Positions 1 to 6,391 of a DNA stretch of 10,500 bases are shown here, in pieces. Position 1 is the stretch's first letter; every line of letters begins with the position of its first letter. The notes under the pieces were generated by a model. It saw only the letters and a program-made list of their open reading frames with translations, searched no databases and was not told the origin of the DNA. The position numbers and the translations under genes are program-made. The DNA is from an uncultured Porphyromonadaceae bacterium (GTDB lineage Bacteria > Bacteroidota > Bacteroidia > Bacteroidales > Muribaculaceae), in NCBI GenBank assembly GCA_947176285.1, contig CAMWQF010000072.1, positions 1-10,500 on the forward strand, in the 5' to 3' direction.

Positions 1-1
1 C

Positions 2-91
2 GGAGATAGCGTAATGTTTGATTCATCTATGCCGCACGCTATGCGTGCGATCGGCGATAAAGACGCAAAAATGATAGCAATAATCAATTAA
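2..91 (+). CDS. C-terminal fragment of a cupin-domain protein (likely HTH/cupin regulator)
   Basis: Only the last 29 codons are inside the window; the gene begins upstream. The readable tail contains GDSVMFDSSMPHAMRAIGD followed by a short hydrophobic strand and ends in two consecutive TAA codons (89-91, 92-94). The pattern G-D-x-hydrophobic-x-F-x-S-x-x-P-H is the second conserved cupin box, with the His at the usual metal-ligand position, so a small beta-barrel cupin domain is the best reading. In Bacteroidetes and other anaerobes, XRE-type helix-turn-helix proteins with a C-terminal cupin often sit directly ahead of an AMP-forming acyl-CoA synthetase, as here, so a regulator of the next gene is likely. 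The DNA-binding half is not visible, so a plain cupin protein is also possible. Confidence 0.7.
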   Translation, partial: GDSVMFDSSMPHAMRAIGDKDAKMIAIIN

Positions 92-196
92 TAATTTTGA
101 ATGTTGAATGTAGAATTTAGAATCAAATCCTACTCTTTTCTCGCAGCAATATGCATGCAGCAACCAACCGTTCTAAATTCAAAATTCAAAATTATT
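90..196. repeat. Imperfect AT-rich inverted repeat between the cupin gene and the acyl-CoA synthetase gene
   Basis: The left arm (about 90-122) reads AATAATTTTGAATGTTGAAT and then TAGAATTTAGAA. The reverse complement of the right arm (171-196) is AATAATTTTGAATTTTGAAT followed by TTAGAA, so the arms match apart from a substitution and a roughly 7-nt insertion in the left arm. The 48-nt centre is less AT-rich and contains GCAGCAA twice (143-149 and 157-163) around TATGCAT. The left arm overlaps the stop codons of the upstream gene and the right arm ends about 15 nt before the next ATG. The right arm resembles the one between purL and purM (6354-6385), which suggests a dispersed intergenic repeat family. 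It could form an RNA hairpin in a cupin/ligase transcript. Beyond this element and a weak -7-like box inside it, I see nothing in the gap. Confidence 0.65.
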
Positions 197-211
197 TATA
201 GGTAAAAAGAT

Positions 212-1861
212 ATGTTAGAGAAATTTCTTAATAAGACCGAATTTGAGTCTTATGATGACTTTTTGGCAAATTTCAAAGTAAATGTGCCAGAAAATTTCAA
301 TTTCGGATATGATGTAGTAGACGCCTGGGCTGAGAAAGAACCTGAAAAAGAAGCAATGCTATGGACCAACGACAAAGGGGAAGTTCGTCACTTCACATTT
401 GCCGATATCAAGCGCGAATCAGACAAGACTGCCTCTTTCTTTCAGTCTATTGGAATCGGACGTGGCGATAGGGTGATGCTTATACTCAAACGTCACTACC
501 AGTTCTGGTTCTCCATTGTTGCATTGCACAAATTGGGTGCCACAGTCATTCCCGCCACACATCTTCTGACTCCCAAAGATATTATTTACCGATGTGAGAT
601 GGCAGACATAAAAGCAATAGTCTGCGCCGGCGATCAAATCATTGTAGACCACATCGAGAAGGCTCTTCCAAAATGTCCATCTATCAAGGCATTGGTATCT
701 ACCGGTCCGGTGGTTCCGGAAGGATGGTATGACTTTAACACTTCGATTGAGAAAGCCGCTCCATTCAAGCGCCCCGAAATAGCAAACACTAACGATGACG
801 TCAGTTTGCTTTACTTCACGTCCGGCACCACAGGAGAACCTAAGATGGTGGCTCATGATTTCACTTACCCACTCGGGCATATAATCACAGCAAGCTATTG
901 GCATAATCTGAATCCTGACAGTCTGCACCTTACACTTGCAGATACAGGCTGGGGCAAAGCAGTATGGGGTAAACTCTACGGCCAATGGATAGCCGGAGCC
1001 GATGTGTTTGTATATGATTTCGATAAATTCGAGCCGATCGATGTTCTCCATATGATACAAGATTATAAAATCACATCGCTCTGTGCACCTCCGACTATCT
1101 TCCGCTTCCTCATTCGCGAAAACTTATCGAAATTCGATCTTTCCACACTCAAATATTGCACGATTGCAGGTGAGGCACTTAACCCAAGCGTATTCGACGA
1201 ATGGAAGAAACTCACCGGCATTAAACTGATGGAAGGATTCGGACAGACAGAGACCACTCTGACAGTTGCCACTTATCCATGGTGTGAACCTAAACCGGGA
1301 TCAATGGGACTTAAAGGTCCGGAATATGACATCGACCTTGTAGATGACAACGATGAGCCTGTAGAAGATGGGGTGCATGGTGAGATTGTGGTTCGTCTTC
1401 ACCCCGGTAAAAAGCCACTTGGACTCTTCAAGGAATATCTCAACGATGAGGAGTTGACAAAAGAAGCCATGCATGACGGACTTTATCACACAGGCGATGT
1501 GGCATGGCGAGATGAGGATGGTTATTATTGGTTTGTCGGACGCAAGGATGATGTTATCAAGTCATCCGGTTACCGCATTGGTCCATTTGAAGTGGAGAGT
1601 GCTTTGATGACTCACCCCGCTGTAGTGGAATGCGCCATAACCGGAGTCCCTGATGAAGTAAGGGGCCAAGTAGTCAAAGCCACCGTAGTTCTTGCCAACG
1701 ATTACAAGGGAAAAGAGGGAGAAGAACTGATCAAGGATATCCAGAACCACGTGAAAAGAGTGACCGCTCCCTACAAATATCCGCGCATAGTGGAGTTCGT
1801 AGAAGAACTACCCAAAACGATCTCCGGCAAAATCCGCCGCGCCGCTATCCGCAAAGATTAA
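212..1861 (+). CDS. AMP-forming acyl-CoA synthetase (acetyl-/medium-chain acyl-CoA synthetase family)
   Basis: A 549-residue ANL-superfamily adenylating enzyme expected to convert a carboxylic acid, ATP and CoA to acyl-CoA, AMP and pyrophosphate in the cytosol. Motifs appear in order: the P-loop YFTSGTTGEPKM (201-212), TLADTGWGKAVWGKLYGQW (241-259), the A5 motif GFGQTETT (342-349), the A7 motif YHTGD (425-429), the hinge and A8 region FVGRKDDVIKSSGYRIGP (441-458), and the A10 loop PKTISGKIRR (534-543) with K540 as the predicted adenylation lysine. Length and the TGWGK segment fit the ACSM/medium-chain group rather than the roughly 650-residue acetyl-CoA synthetases. The substrate cannot be read from sequence; a short- or branched-chain or aromatic acid is plausible. 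There is no signal peptide or membrane segment. The upstream cupin gene is a likely co-transcribed partner. The ATG at 212 follows GGTAAAAAGAT and gives a normal family N-terminus. The gene appears intact. Confidence 0.93.
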   Translation: MLEKFLNKTEFESYDDFLANFKVNVPENFNFGYDVVDAWAEKEPEKEAMLWTNDKGEVRHFTFADIKRESDKTASFFQSIGIGRGDRVMLILKRHYQFWFSIVALHKLGATVIPATHLLTPKDIIYRCEMADIKAIVCAGDQIIVDHIEKALPKCPSIKALVSTGPVVPEGWYDFNTSIEKAAPFKRPEIANTNDDVSLLYFTSGTTGEPKMVAHDFTYPLGHIITASYWHNLNPDSLHLTLADTGWGKAVWGKLYGQWIAGADVFVYDFDKFEPIDVLHMIQDYKITSLCAPPTIFRFLIRENLSKFDLSTLKYCTIAGEALNPSVFDEWKKLTGIKLMEGFGQTETTLTVATYPWCEPKPGSMGLKGPEYDIDLVDDNDEPVEDGVHGEIVVRLHPGKKPLGLFKEYLNDEELTKEAMHDGLYHTGDVAWRDEDGYYWFVGRKDDVIKSSGYRIGPFEVESALMTHPAVVECAITGVPDEVRGQVVKATVVLANDYKGKEGEELIKDIQNHVKRVTAPYKYPRIVEFVEELPKTISGKIRRAAIRKD

Positions 1862-1893
1862 TTTGGAAATGTCAGATTTTTTTATTAATTTTG
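1862..1893 (+). promoter_or_regulatory. Bacteroidetes-type promoter (TTTG-N20-TAATTTTG)
   Basis: TTTG at 1862-1865, starting directly after the stop codon of the acyl-CoA synthetase gene, is followed after exactly 20 nt by TAATTTTG at 1886-1893. This is a perfect match to the sigma-ABfr consensus TTTG-N19-21-TAnnTTTG known from Bacteroides. Transcription would be expected to start roughly at 1898-1902. It is the only full match I found on the + strand in the gaps between genes, so it is the best candidate to drive the small ORF at 1930 and, by readthrough of the hairpin at 2070-2103, the purine cluster. No start site has been measured. Confidence 0.8.
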
Positions 1894-1929
1894 CACCTAT
1901 ATTTCATTAAAGGAATTTAACACCAAGAC

Positions 1930-2067
1930 ATGCTCAACTCACGTAAGCAAAAACGACGTTGCAACCACCCCTCTATCAGTCGATTGCATCATTACAAGAA
2001 GGCAATCCAACAGTTGTGCGGACTTGACGCTGAAATGTGTCGTGCAGTTTCGGATGATAACGTATAG
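1930..2067 (+). CDS. Small basic hypothetical protein or leader peptide (45 aa)
   Basis: An ATG about 30 nt after the predicted transcription start opens 45 codons ending in TAG. The product is basic at its N-terminus (MLNSRKQKRRCNHPS) and continues with a His/Lys-rich stretch and an acidic end (SDDNV). It has three cysteines (residues 11, 30 and 37) and three histidines (13, 20 and 21), no signal peptide and no membrane segment. I do not recognise it. An AAAGGA lies at 1909-1914, rather far from the ATG. The ORF sits between a consensus promoter and a strong hairpin directly ahead of purE. It could therefore be a translated leader controlling readthrough, an independent small protein, or a chance ORF inside a structured leader RNA. 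The coding call is tentative. Confidence 0.45.
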   Translation: MLNSRKQKRRCNHPSISRLHHYKKAIQQLCGLDAEMCRAVSDDNV

Positions 2068-2069
2068 GA

Positions 2070-2103
2070 AAGACCGCGTTCCGACTTCTCGGAATGCGGT
2101 CTT
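2070..2103 (+). terminator. Strong stem-loop ahead of purE: terminator or attenuator
   Basis: The arms 2070-2084 (AAGACCGCGTTCCGA) and 2089-2103 (TCGGAATGCGGTCTT) pair over 15 bp with one G-U wobble and a 4-nt CTTC loop. The stem begins 3 nt after the small ORF and ends 27 nt before the purE ATG. The sequence after it (GCATTTATAAAAAAC) lacks a proper T run, so termination may be partial. I see no second promoter between the stem and purE, so transcription into purE probably passes through it. That fits an attenuator or a stability/processing element as well as a simple terminator. Confidence 0.75.
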
Positions 2104-2130
2104 GCATTTATAAAAAACAGAAAGACAGCA

Positions 2131-2601
2131 ATGAAAATTGGTATCGTAATGGGTTCTGCTTCCGATTGGCCCGTAATGAAAGGAAGTGCCGAGATTCTTG
2201 ACGAATTCGGCGTAGAATACGACAAGAAAGTGCTAAGTGCCCACCGCACCCCACATGAACTTGAGGCATGGGTAAGTGGAGCTCGCGAAGCCGGTTATGC
2301 CGCGATTATCGCAGCGGCAGGGGGCGCAGCCCATCTTGCGGGCGTATGTGCCGCTTTCACCACACTCCCGGTGATTGGAGTTCCAATCAAAGCGCGCACT
2401 CTCGATGGTCTTGACTCCCTTCTCTCAATGGTGCAGATGCCATCGGGAATACCAGTGGCTACTGTAAGTATTGACGGAGCAAAGAATGCCGCTCTTCTCG
2501 CCATAGAGATAATGGCTGTGACCGACAAAAACCTCGAAGCAAAGATGGCTGACTTCCGCAAGAAACAAGCAGAAAAAGTTCTTGCCAGCGCACTCGATTA
2601 A
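2131..2601 (+). CDS. purE: PurE, N5-carboxyaminoimidazole ribonucleotide mutase (class I-like)
   Basis: A 156-residue cytosolic enzyme of de novo purine synthesis that forms 4-carboxy-AIR (CAIR). It carries the PurE hallmarks: MGSASDWPVM near the N-terminus (7-16), SAHRTP (36-41) with the predicted catalytic H38, the phosphate-binding loop AAGGAAHLAGV (62-72), and GLDSLLSMVQMPSGIPVAT (93-111). Length fits the short bacterial mutases. The motifs look like class I, which normally works with PurK using N5-CAIR; purK is not in the window. The AAGGAAHLAGV loop and the DGAKNAALLA segment look more like clostridial PurE than the forms I recall from Bacteroides. It is the first recognised gene of the cluster; the A-rich AAAAAACAGAAAGACAGCA precedes the ATG, and purL follows after 16 nt. 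Confidence 0.95.
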   Translation: MKIGIVMGSASDWPVMKGSAEILDEFGVEYDKKVLSAHRTPHELEAWVSGAREAGYAAIIAAAGGAAHLAGVCAAFTTLPVIGVPIKARTLDGLDSLLSMVQMPSGIPVATVSIDGAKNAALLAIEIMAVTDKNLEAKMADFRKKQAEKVLASALD

Positions 2602-2617
2602 TCAGAAAAAAAGAGAT

Positions 2618-5600
2618 ATGAAAAATAATAAAAGAATTTTCGTGGAGAAAAGCGGTGCCTATAGGGTAGAAGCCGATAGTCTCCGTCGGGAACTCAATGA
2701 AAATCTTGGACTCGACATCAGAGACCTCCGACTTGTCTGCGTCTATGATGTATTTAACGCTGATCCTGCCCTTGTAGAAGAAGCCAAATACAAAGTATTC
2801 GGAGAACCAGCAACCGATACAGTTTGTGAGGATTTCGACCTTAACGGGAAGAAATATCTTGCTGTGGAATGCTTACCGGGTCAGTTTGACCAGCGCGCAT
2901 CTTCGGCTGAAGACTGCGTGAAATTGATCGACCCCACTTCGGAAGTTGAAATCCGCAGTGCTAAACTGATGATATTTGACGACAGTGTATCCGAAGAAGA
3001 TTTAGGAAAAATAGCCCACTACACTATCAACGCAGTAGAATCACGCAAAAAGGATATGACAGTGCTTTGTCCACCTGAGCGCGCTACTGCTTCGCCGGTA
3101 AAAGTGCTAGAGGGTTTCCGCGACATCACTCTTGAAAATGCGCCTGCGTTCATCAAGGAAATGGGACTTGCCATGAACGATGCCGACCTCATGACAGTGG
3201 TAGATTATTTCAAGCAGGAAGGCAGAGACCCTCTTGAGACTGAACTCCGAATTCTTGATACATACTGGAGCGACCACTGCCGACACACTACCTTCATGAC
3301 TGAATTAACAGACATCAAGGTGGAAGATAGCCCTGTTGCTGACGATATAAAGGCTTCTCTCGACCTTTACAAGCAAATGCGCAAGGACTTGGGCCGCGAA
3401 GAGAAGCGCCTTTGCCTTATGGATCTGGCATGCATAGGTGCTCGTTGGCTGAAGAGCAAAGGGATTCTCGACGATCAGGAAGAGAGTGAGGAAAACAATG
3501 CCTGCTCCATAGTCATAGACGTTGACAATGAAAAGGGTGAGAAGGAGAAATGGCTCCTCATGTTTAAGAATGAGACCCACAATCACCCTACAGAGATAGA
3601 GCCCTTTGGCGGCGCATCCACTTGCCTTGGCGGTGCCATCCGCGACCCGCTGAGTGGCCGCAGTTATGTATATCAGGCAATGCGTGTGACAGGAGCCGGC
3701 GATATCTATAAACCGGTAAGCGAGACTATGAAGGGGAAACTCCCTCAGCGTGTCATTTCAAAACGCGCTGCTGCCGGATATAGCAGTTACGGCAATCAGA
3801 TAGGACTTGCCACAACTCATGTTCGCGAAATTTTCCACCCCAATTACGTGGCAAAACGCCTCGAGGTCGGCGCTGTGGTCGGCGCTGTGAAGCAAGCCGA
3901 TGTAAGACGTGAACGACCGGTTGCGGGCGACGTAATACTGATGTTCGGCGGCCGAACAGGCAGAGACGGTATCGGCGGAGCAACCGGATCGAGCAAGGAG
4001 CATAACGTAAGTTCTCTCGAGCAGTGCGGAAGTGAAGTGCAGAAAGGAAATGCACCGGAAGAGCGCAAGATCGAACGCCTTTTCCATCGTCCTGAAGTGA
4101 CGCGCCTCATCAAGAAGTCAAACGACTTCGGAGCTGGTGGCGTAAGCGTGGCAATTGGAGAACTCGCTGATGGTCTTGATATATATCTCGACAGAGTGCC
4201 TGTAAAATACAGCGGACTTAATGCAACAGAACTCGCTATCAGTGAAAGTCAGGAGCGTATGAGCGTGGTGGTGGAGAAAAAAGATATGGACGAATTCATC
4301 AAATATTGCCATGAGGAGAACCTTGAGGTGACACATGTAGCAGATGTGACTGACCGCGGGCGCATGCGTATGATGATGAATGGCGAAGTAGTGGCTGATC
4401 TCAGCCGCGAGTTTATAGACTCTGCAGGTGCAACGCGCAAAGCAACCGTAACAATCGGAGCAGTCTCTAAAGAAATGCCTCATATCAATCCCTCTTCTTT
4501 TGAGGAAATGCTTGCCGATGACAATGTCACTTCTCAAAAGGGACTCATAGAGATGTTTGACTCCACTATCGGTGCTTCGACAGTGCTGATGCCTTTCGGC
4601 GGCAAGACCCAGGGCACAGAAACTCAGGTGAGCGTGCAGAAACTCCCTACAGGAGGCTATACTAACACAGCCAGCATGATGGCTTATGGTTTCAATCCGT
4701 TTATCAGCGAATGGAGCCCATATCATGGCGCAGCCTATGCTGTAGTGGAAGCCGTGGCAAAAGTGGCAGCTGCCGGCGGCGACACTTCCAGAATGCGTTT
4801 TTCTTATCAGGAATATTTCGAGCGCATGCACAATGACAAGTCTTGGGGAAAACCGGCTGCCGCTCTTCTTGGAGCGTTAAAGATGCAGAAAGAATTCGGG
4901 CTTCCATCTATAGGCGGAAAAGACTCGATGAGCGGAACTTTTGCCGATATTTCCGTTCCCCCGACTTTGATTGCTTTCGGCATAGTACCGGTAGACGCAA
5001 GAGACGTGATCAGCCCTGAATTTAAAGAGGCAGGAGACTCTCTTTATCTACTTGAGGCAAAGCCTCTCCCCAATGGCATGCCGGATACCGACAAACTGAA
5101 GAAGAACTTCGCTGCTATCCACGATGGTATCAAAGCAGGAAAAATCAAGGCTGCATATGCCCTTGGATTCGGAGGTCTCGGCGAGGCTGTGGCAAAGATG
5201 AGTTTCGGAAATGAAATCGGTGCCGTTATCGAATATCCGGCTGAAGATCTCTATAAGTGGAACTATGGTGCAATCTTAGTGGAGAGTGCTGAAAAACTCA
5301 GCAACGATTATCTTCCGATAGGAGCCACTATCGCCGATCCAATACTCGACATAAATGGCGATAGAAAAGAAATCTTCCTTCTTAAGAAGGCTAACAGCGA
5401 TCGTTTCAACGAGATCTATCCTGACCATGCCGACACTACCGGCACAGCAGAGAATGCGACTTCCGGCAAAAATAAGTTGACATGGAATGGAGAGCCGGTT
5501 GAGCATCCTACAGTATATCTTCCTGTATTCCCAGGCACCAACTGTGACTACGATATGATTCGGGCGTTCAGTCGCGAAGGAGCAAACTGCACCACGAGTG

Positions 5601-6301
5601 TTTTCTGCAATCTGACTCCGGAACAGACTCGCGAATCTGTGGCAACCATGGCTAAGATGATCGACGAATGCCATATCCTTGCATTCAGCGGCGGATTCTC
5701 TCTTGGAGATGAACCTGACGGCAGCGGTAAGTTTATAGCCAGCGTAATCATGAACGATGCTGTGAAGGAAGCGATAGAACGACTTCTGAAGTGTGGAGGA
5801 CTCATAATCGGAATCTGCAACGGTTTCCAGGCTCTCGTTAAGTCAGGGCTACTCCCCTACGGCAAAATTGGAGAACTCTCACCGGAAAGCCCGACACTAT
5901 TCCGCAACGACATCAACCGCCATATCTCACAGATAGCAGTGACTCGCGTAGGCAGCATCGCATCTCCATGGCTTGACGGTTTTGAGATCGGTCAGTTGCA
6001 CTCCATCGCTGTGTCTCATGGCGAGGGTAAGTTTACGGCTAGTCCAGAACTTGTAGAGCAACTTGCAAAGGCTGGGCAGATCGCTTTCCAGTATGCAGAT
6101 GCAGCCGGCAACGCCACTATGACGAGTCCTTTCAATCCTAATGGATCATCAGATGCTATCGAAGGAATCATCAGTCCTGACGGACAGATACTCGGAAAGA
6201 TGGGACACTCTGAGCGCTACGATGAAGGCCTCTTCAAGAATATTTCAGGCGATAAACGCCAGAACCTCTTCGCAAATGCTGTAAAATATTTCCGTAAATA
6301 A
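2618..6301 (+). CDS. purL: PurL, single-chain phosphoribosylformylglycinamidine (FGAM) synthase with fused glutaminase
   Basis: A 1227-residue fusion that converts FGAR, ATP and glutamine to FGAM. Domains: an N-terminal PurS-like region (about 1-155), a linker with LDTYWSDHCRHTTF (213-226), a first AIRS-type ATPase half with KNETHNHPTEIEPFGG (317-332), DFGAGG (503-508) and SESQERM (542-548), a second half with SIGGKDSMSGTF (764-775), and a C-terminal class I glutaminase from about 965 with FPGTNCDYD, GICNGFQ (predicted nucleophile C1067) and GHSER (H1197, E1199). The N-terminus (KNNKRIFVEKSGAYRVEADS) and overall sequence match the streptococcal/clostridial clade II of single-chain FGAM synthases (the TIGR01857 group), not the roughly 1230-1300-residue proteobacterial-type form I recall for Bacteroides thetaiotaomicron. 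I chose ATG 2618 over the in-frame TTG 2582, which overlaps purE. ATG 2618 has the purine-rich AGAAAAAAAGAGAT upstream and aligns with family starts. Confidence 0.97.
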   Translation: MKNNKRIFVEKSGAYRVEADSLRRELNENLGLDIRDLRLVCVYDVFNADPALVEEAKYKVFGEPATDTVCEDFDLNGKKYLAVECLPGQFDQRASSAEDCVKLIDPTSEVEIRSAKLMIFDDSVSEEDLGKIAHYTINAVESRKKDMTVLCPPERATASPVKVLEGFRDITLENAPAFIKEMGLAMNDADLMTVVDYFKQEGRDPLETELRILDTYWSDHCRHTTFMTELTDIKVEDSPVADDIKASLDLYKQMRKDLGREEKRLCLMDLACIGARWLKSKGILDDQEESEENNACSIVIDVDNEKGEKEKWLLMFKNETHNHPTEIEPFGGASTCLGGAIRDPLSGRSYVYQAMRVTGAGDIYKPVSETMKGKLPQRVISKRAAAGYSSYGNQIGLATTHVREIFHPNYVAKRLEVGAVVGAVKQADVRRERPVAGDVILMFGGRTGRDGIGGATGSSKEHNVSSLEQCGSEVQKGNAPEERKIERLFHRPEVTRLIKKSNDFGAGGVSVAIGELADGLDIYLDRVPVKYSGLNATELAISESQERMSVVVEKKDMDEFIKYCHEENLEVTHVADVTDRGRMRMMMNGEVVADLSREFIDSAGATRKATVTIGAVSKEMPHINPSSFEEMLADDNVTSQKGLIEMFDSTIGASTVLMPFGGKTQGTETQVSVQKLPTGGYTNTASMMAYGFNPFISEWSPYHGAAYAVVEAVAKVAAAGGDTSRMRFSYQEYFERMHNDKSWGKPAAALLGALKMQKEFGLPSIGGKDSMSGTFADISVPPTLIAFGIVPVDARDVISPEFKEAGDSLYLLEAKPLPNGMPDTDKLKKNFAAIHDGIKAGKIKAAYALGFGGLGEAVAKMSFGNEIGAVIEYPAEDLYKWNYGAILVESAEKLSNDYLPIGATIADPILDINGDRKEIFLLKKANSDRFNEIYPDHADTTGTAENATSGKNKLTWNGEPVEHPTVYLPVFPGTNCDYDMIRAFSREGANCTTSVFCNLTPEQTRESVATMAKMIDECHILAFSGGFSLGDEPDGSGKFIASVIMNDAVKEAIERLLKCGGLIIGICNGFQALVKSGLLPYGKIGELSPESPTLFRNDINRHISQIAVTRVGSIASPWLDGFEIGQLHSIAVSHGEGKFTASPELVEQLAKAGQIAFQYADAAGNATMTSPFNPNGSSDAIEGIISPDGQILGKMGHSERYDEGLFKNISGDKRQNLFANAVKYFRK

Positions 6302-6305
6302 TTGA

Positions 6306-6385
6306 GAATTGTGAATTTAGAATTTAAAATCTATATAAATAGATTATTCCAAATTCTAAATTCATAATTCAAAATTCAAAATTAA
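6306..6385. repeat. Long AT-rich hairpin/intergenic repeat between purL and purM
   Basis: The gap between purL and purM is almost wholly one inverted repeat. The left arm 6306-6330 (starting GAATTGTGAATTTAGAATTT) pairs with 6346-6370 with three non-identical positions in 25. At the apex AATCTAT (6328-6334) and ATAGATT (6339-6345) pair perfectly around an ATAA loop, so the stem continues through a small bulge. The sequence then continues as AAAATTCAAAATTAA into the spacer. The right half (6354-6385) shares TTCTAAATTC and AATTCAAAATTCAAAATTA with the element before the acyl-CoA synthetase gene (171-196). In an mRNA this would be a long stable hairpin 21 nt before the purM ATG. It is not terminator-like, since no GC-rich stem or T tract follows. 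Confidence 0.75.
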
Positions 6386-6391
6386 TAAACA

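Noticed and set aside
92..99. TAATTTTG matching the Bacteroidetes -7 box ahead of the acyl-CoA synthetase gene
   Set aside because: No TTTG lies at the required 19-21 nt upstream, the box is part of the inverted-repeat arm, and it is over 110 nt from the ATG. It is too weak to call a promoter.
419..1060. 213-codon open frame on the - strand inside the acyl-CoA synthetase gene
   Set aside because: It is fully antisense to a gene with every ANL motif in place, and its product has no recognisable domain. It is a shadow of the coding strand.
1868..2130. Known purine, PRPP or guanidine-type riboswitch ahead of purE
   Set aside because: I could not find the conserved core sequences of these aptamers. 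The structured leader is reported only as a generic hairpin.
2582..2617. Upstream TTG start for purL adding 12 residues
   Set aside because: It overlaps purE and adds residues (MPAHSINQKKRD) absent from family N-termini. ATG 2618 has a purine-rich leader and matches the expected start.
2602..2617. Possible purE-purL fusion or frameshift
   Set aside because: The purE stop TAA (2599-2601) is clear and purL begins in a different frame 16 nt later. They are ordinary adjacent genes.
4118..4831. 237-codon open frame on the - strand inside purL
   Set aside because: It overlaps conserved PurL ATPase sequence on the other strand, and the product is His/Cys-rich without a domain, typical of an antisense shadow.
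6306..6370. Intrinsic terminator after purL
   Set aside because: The stem is almost entirely A-T and is not followed by a T tract, and purM continues the pathway on the same strand. It is treated as a repeat or hairpin element.
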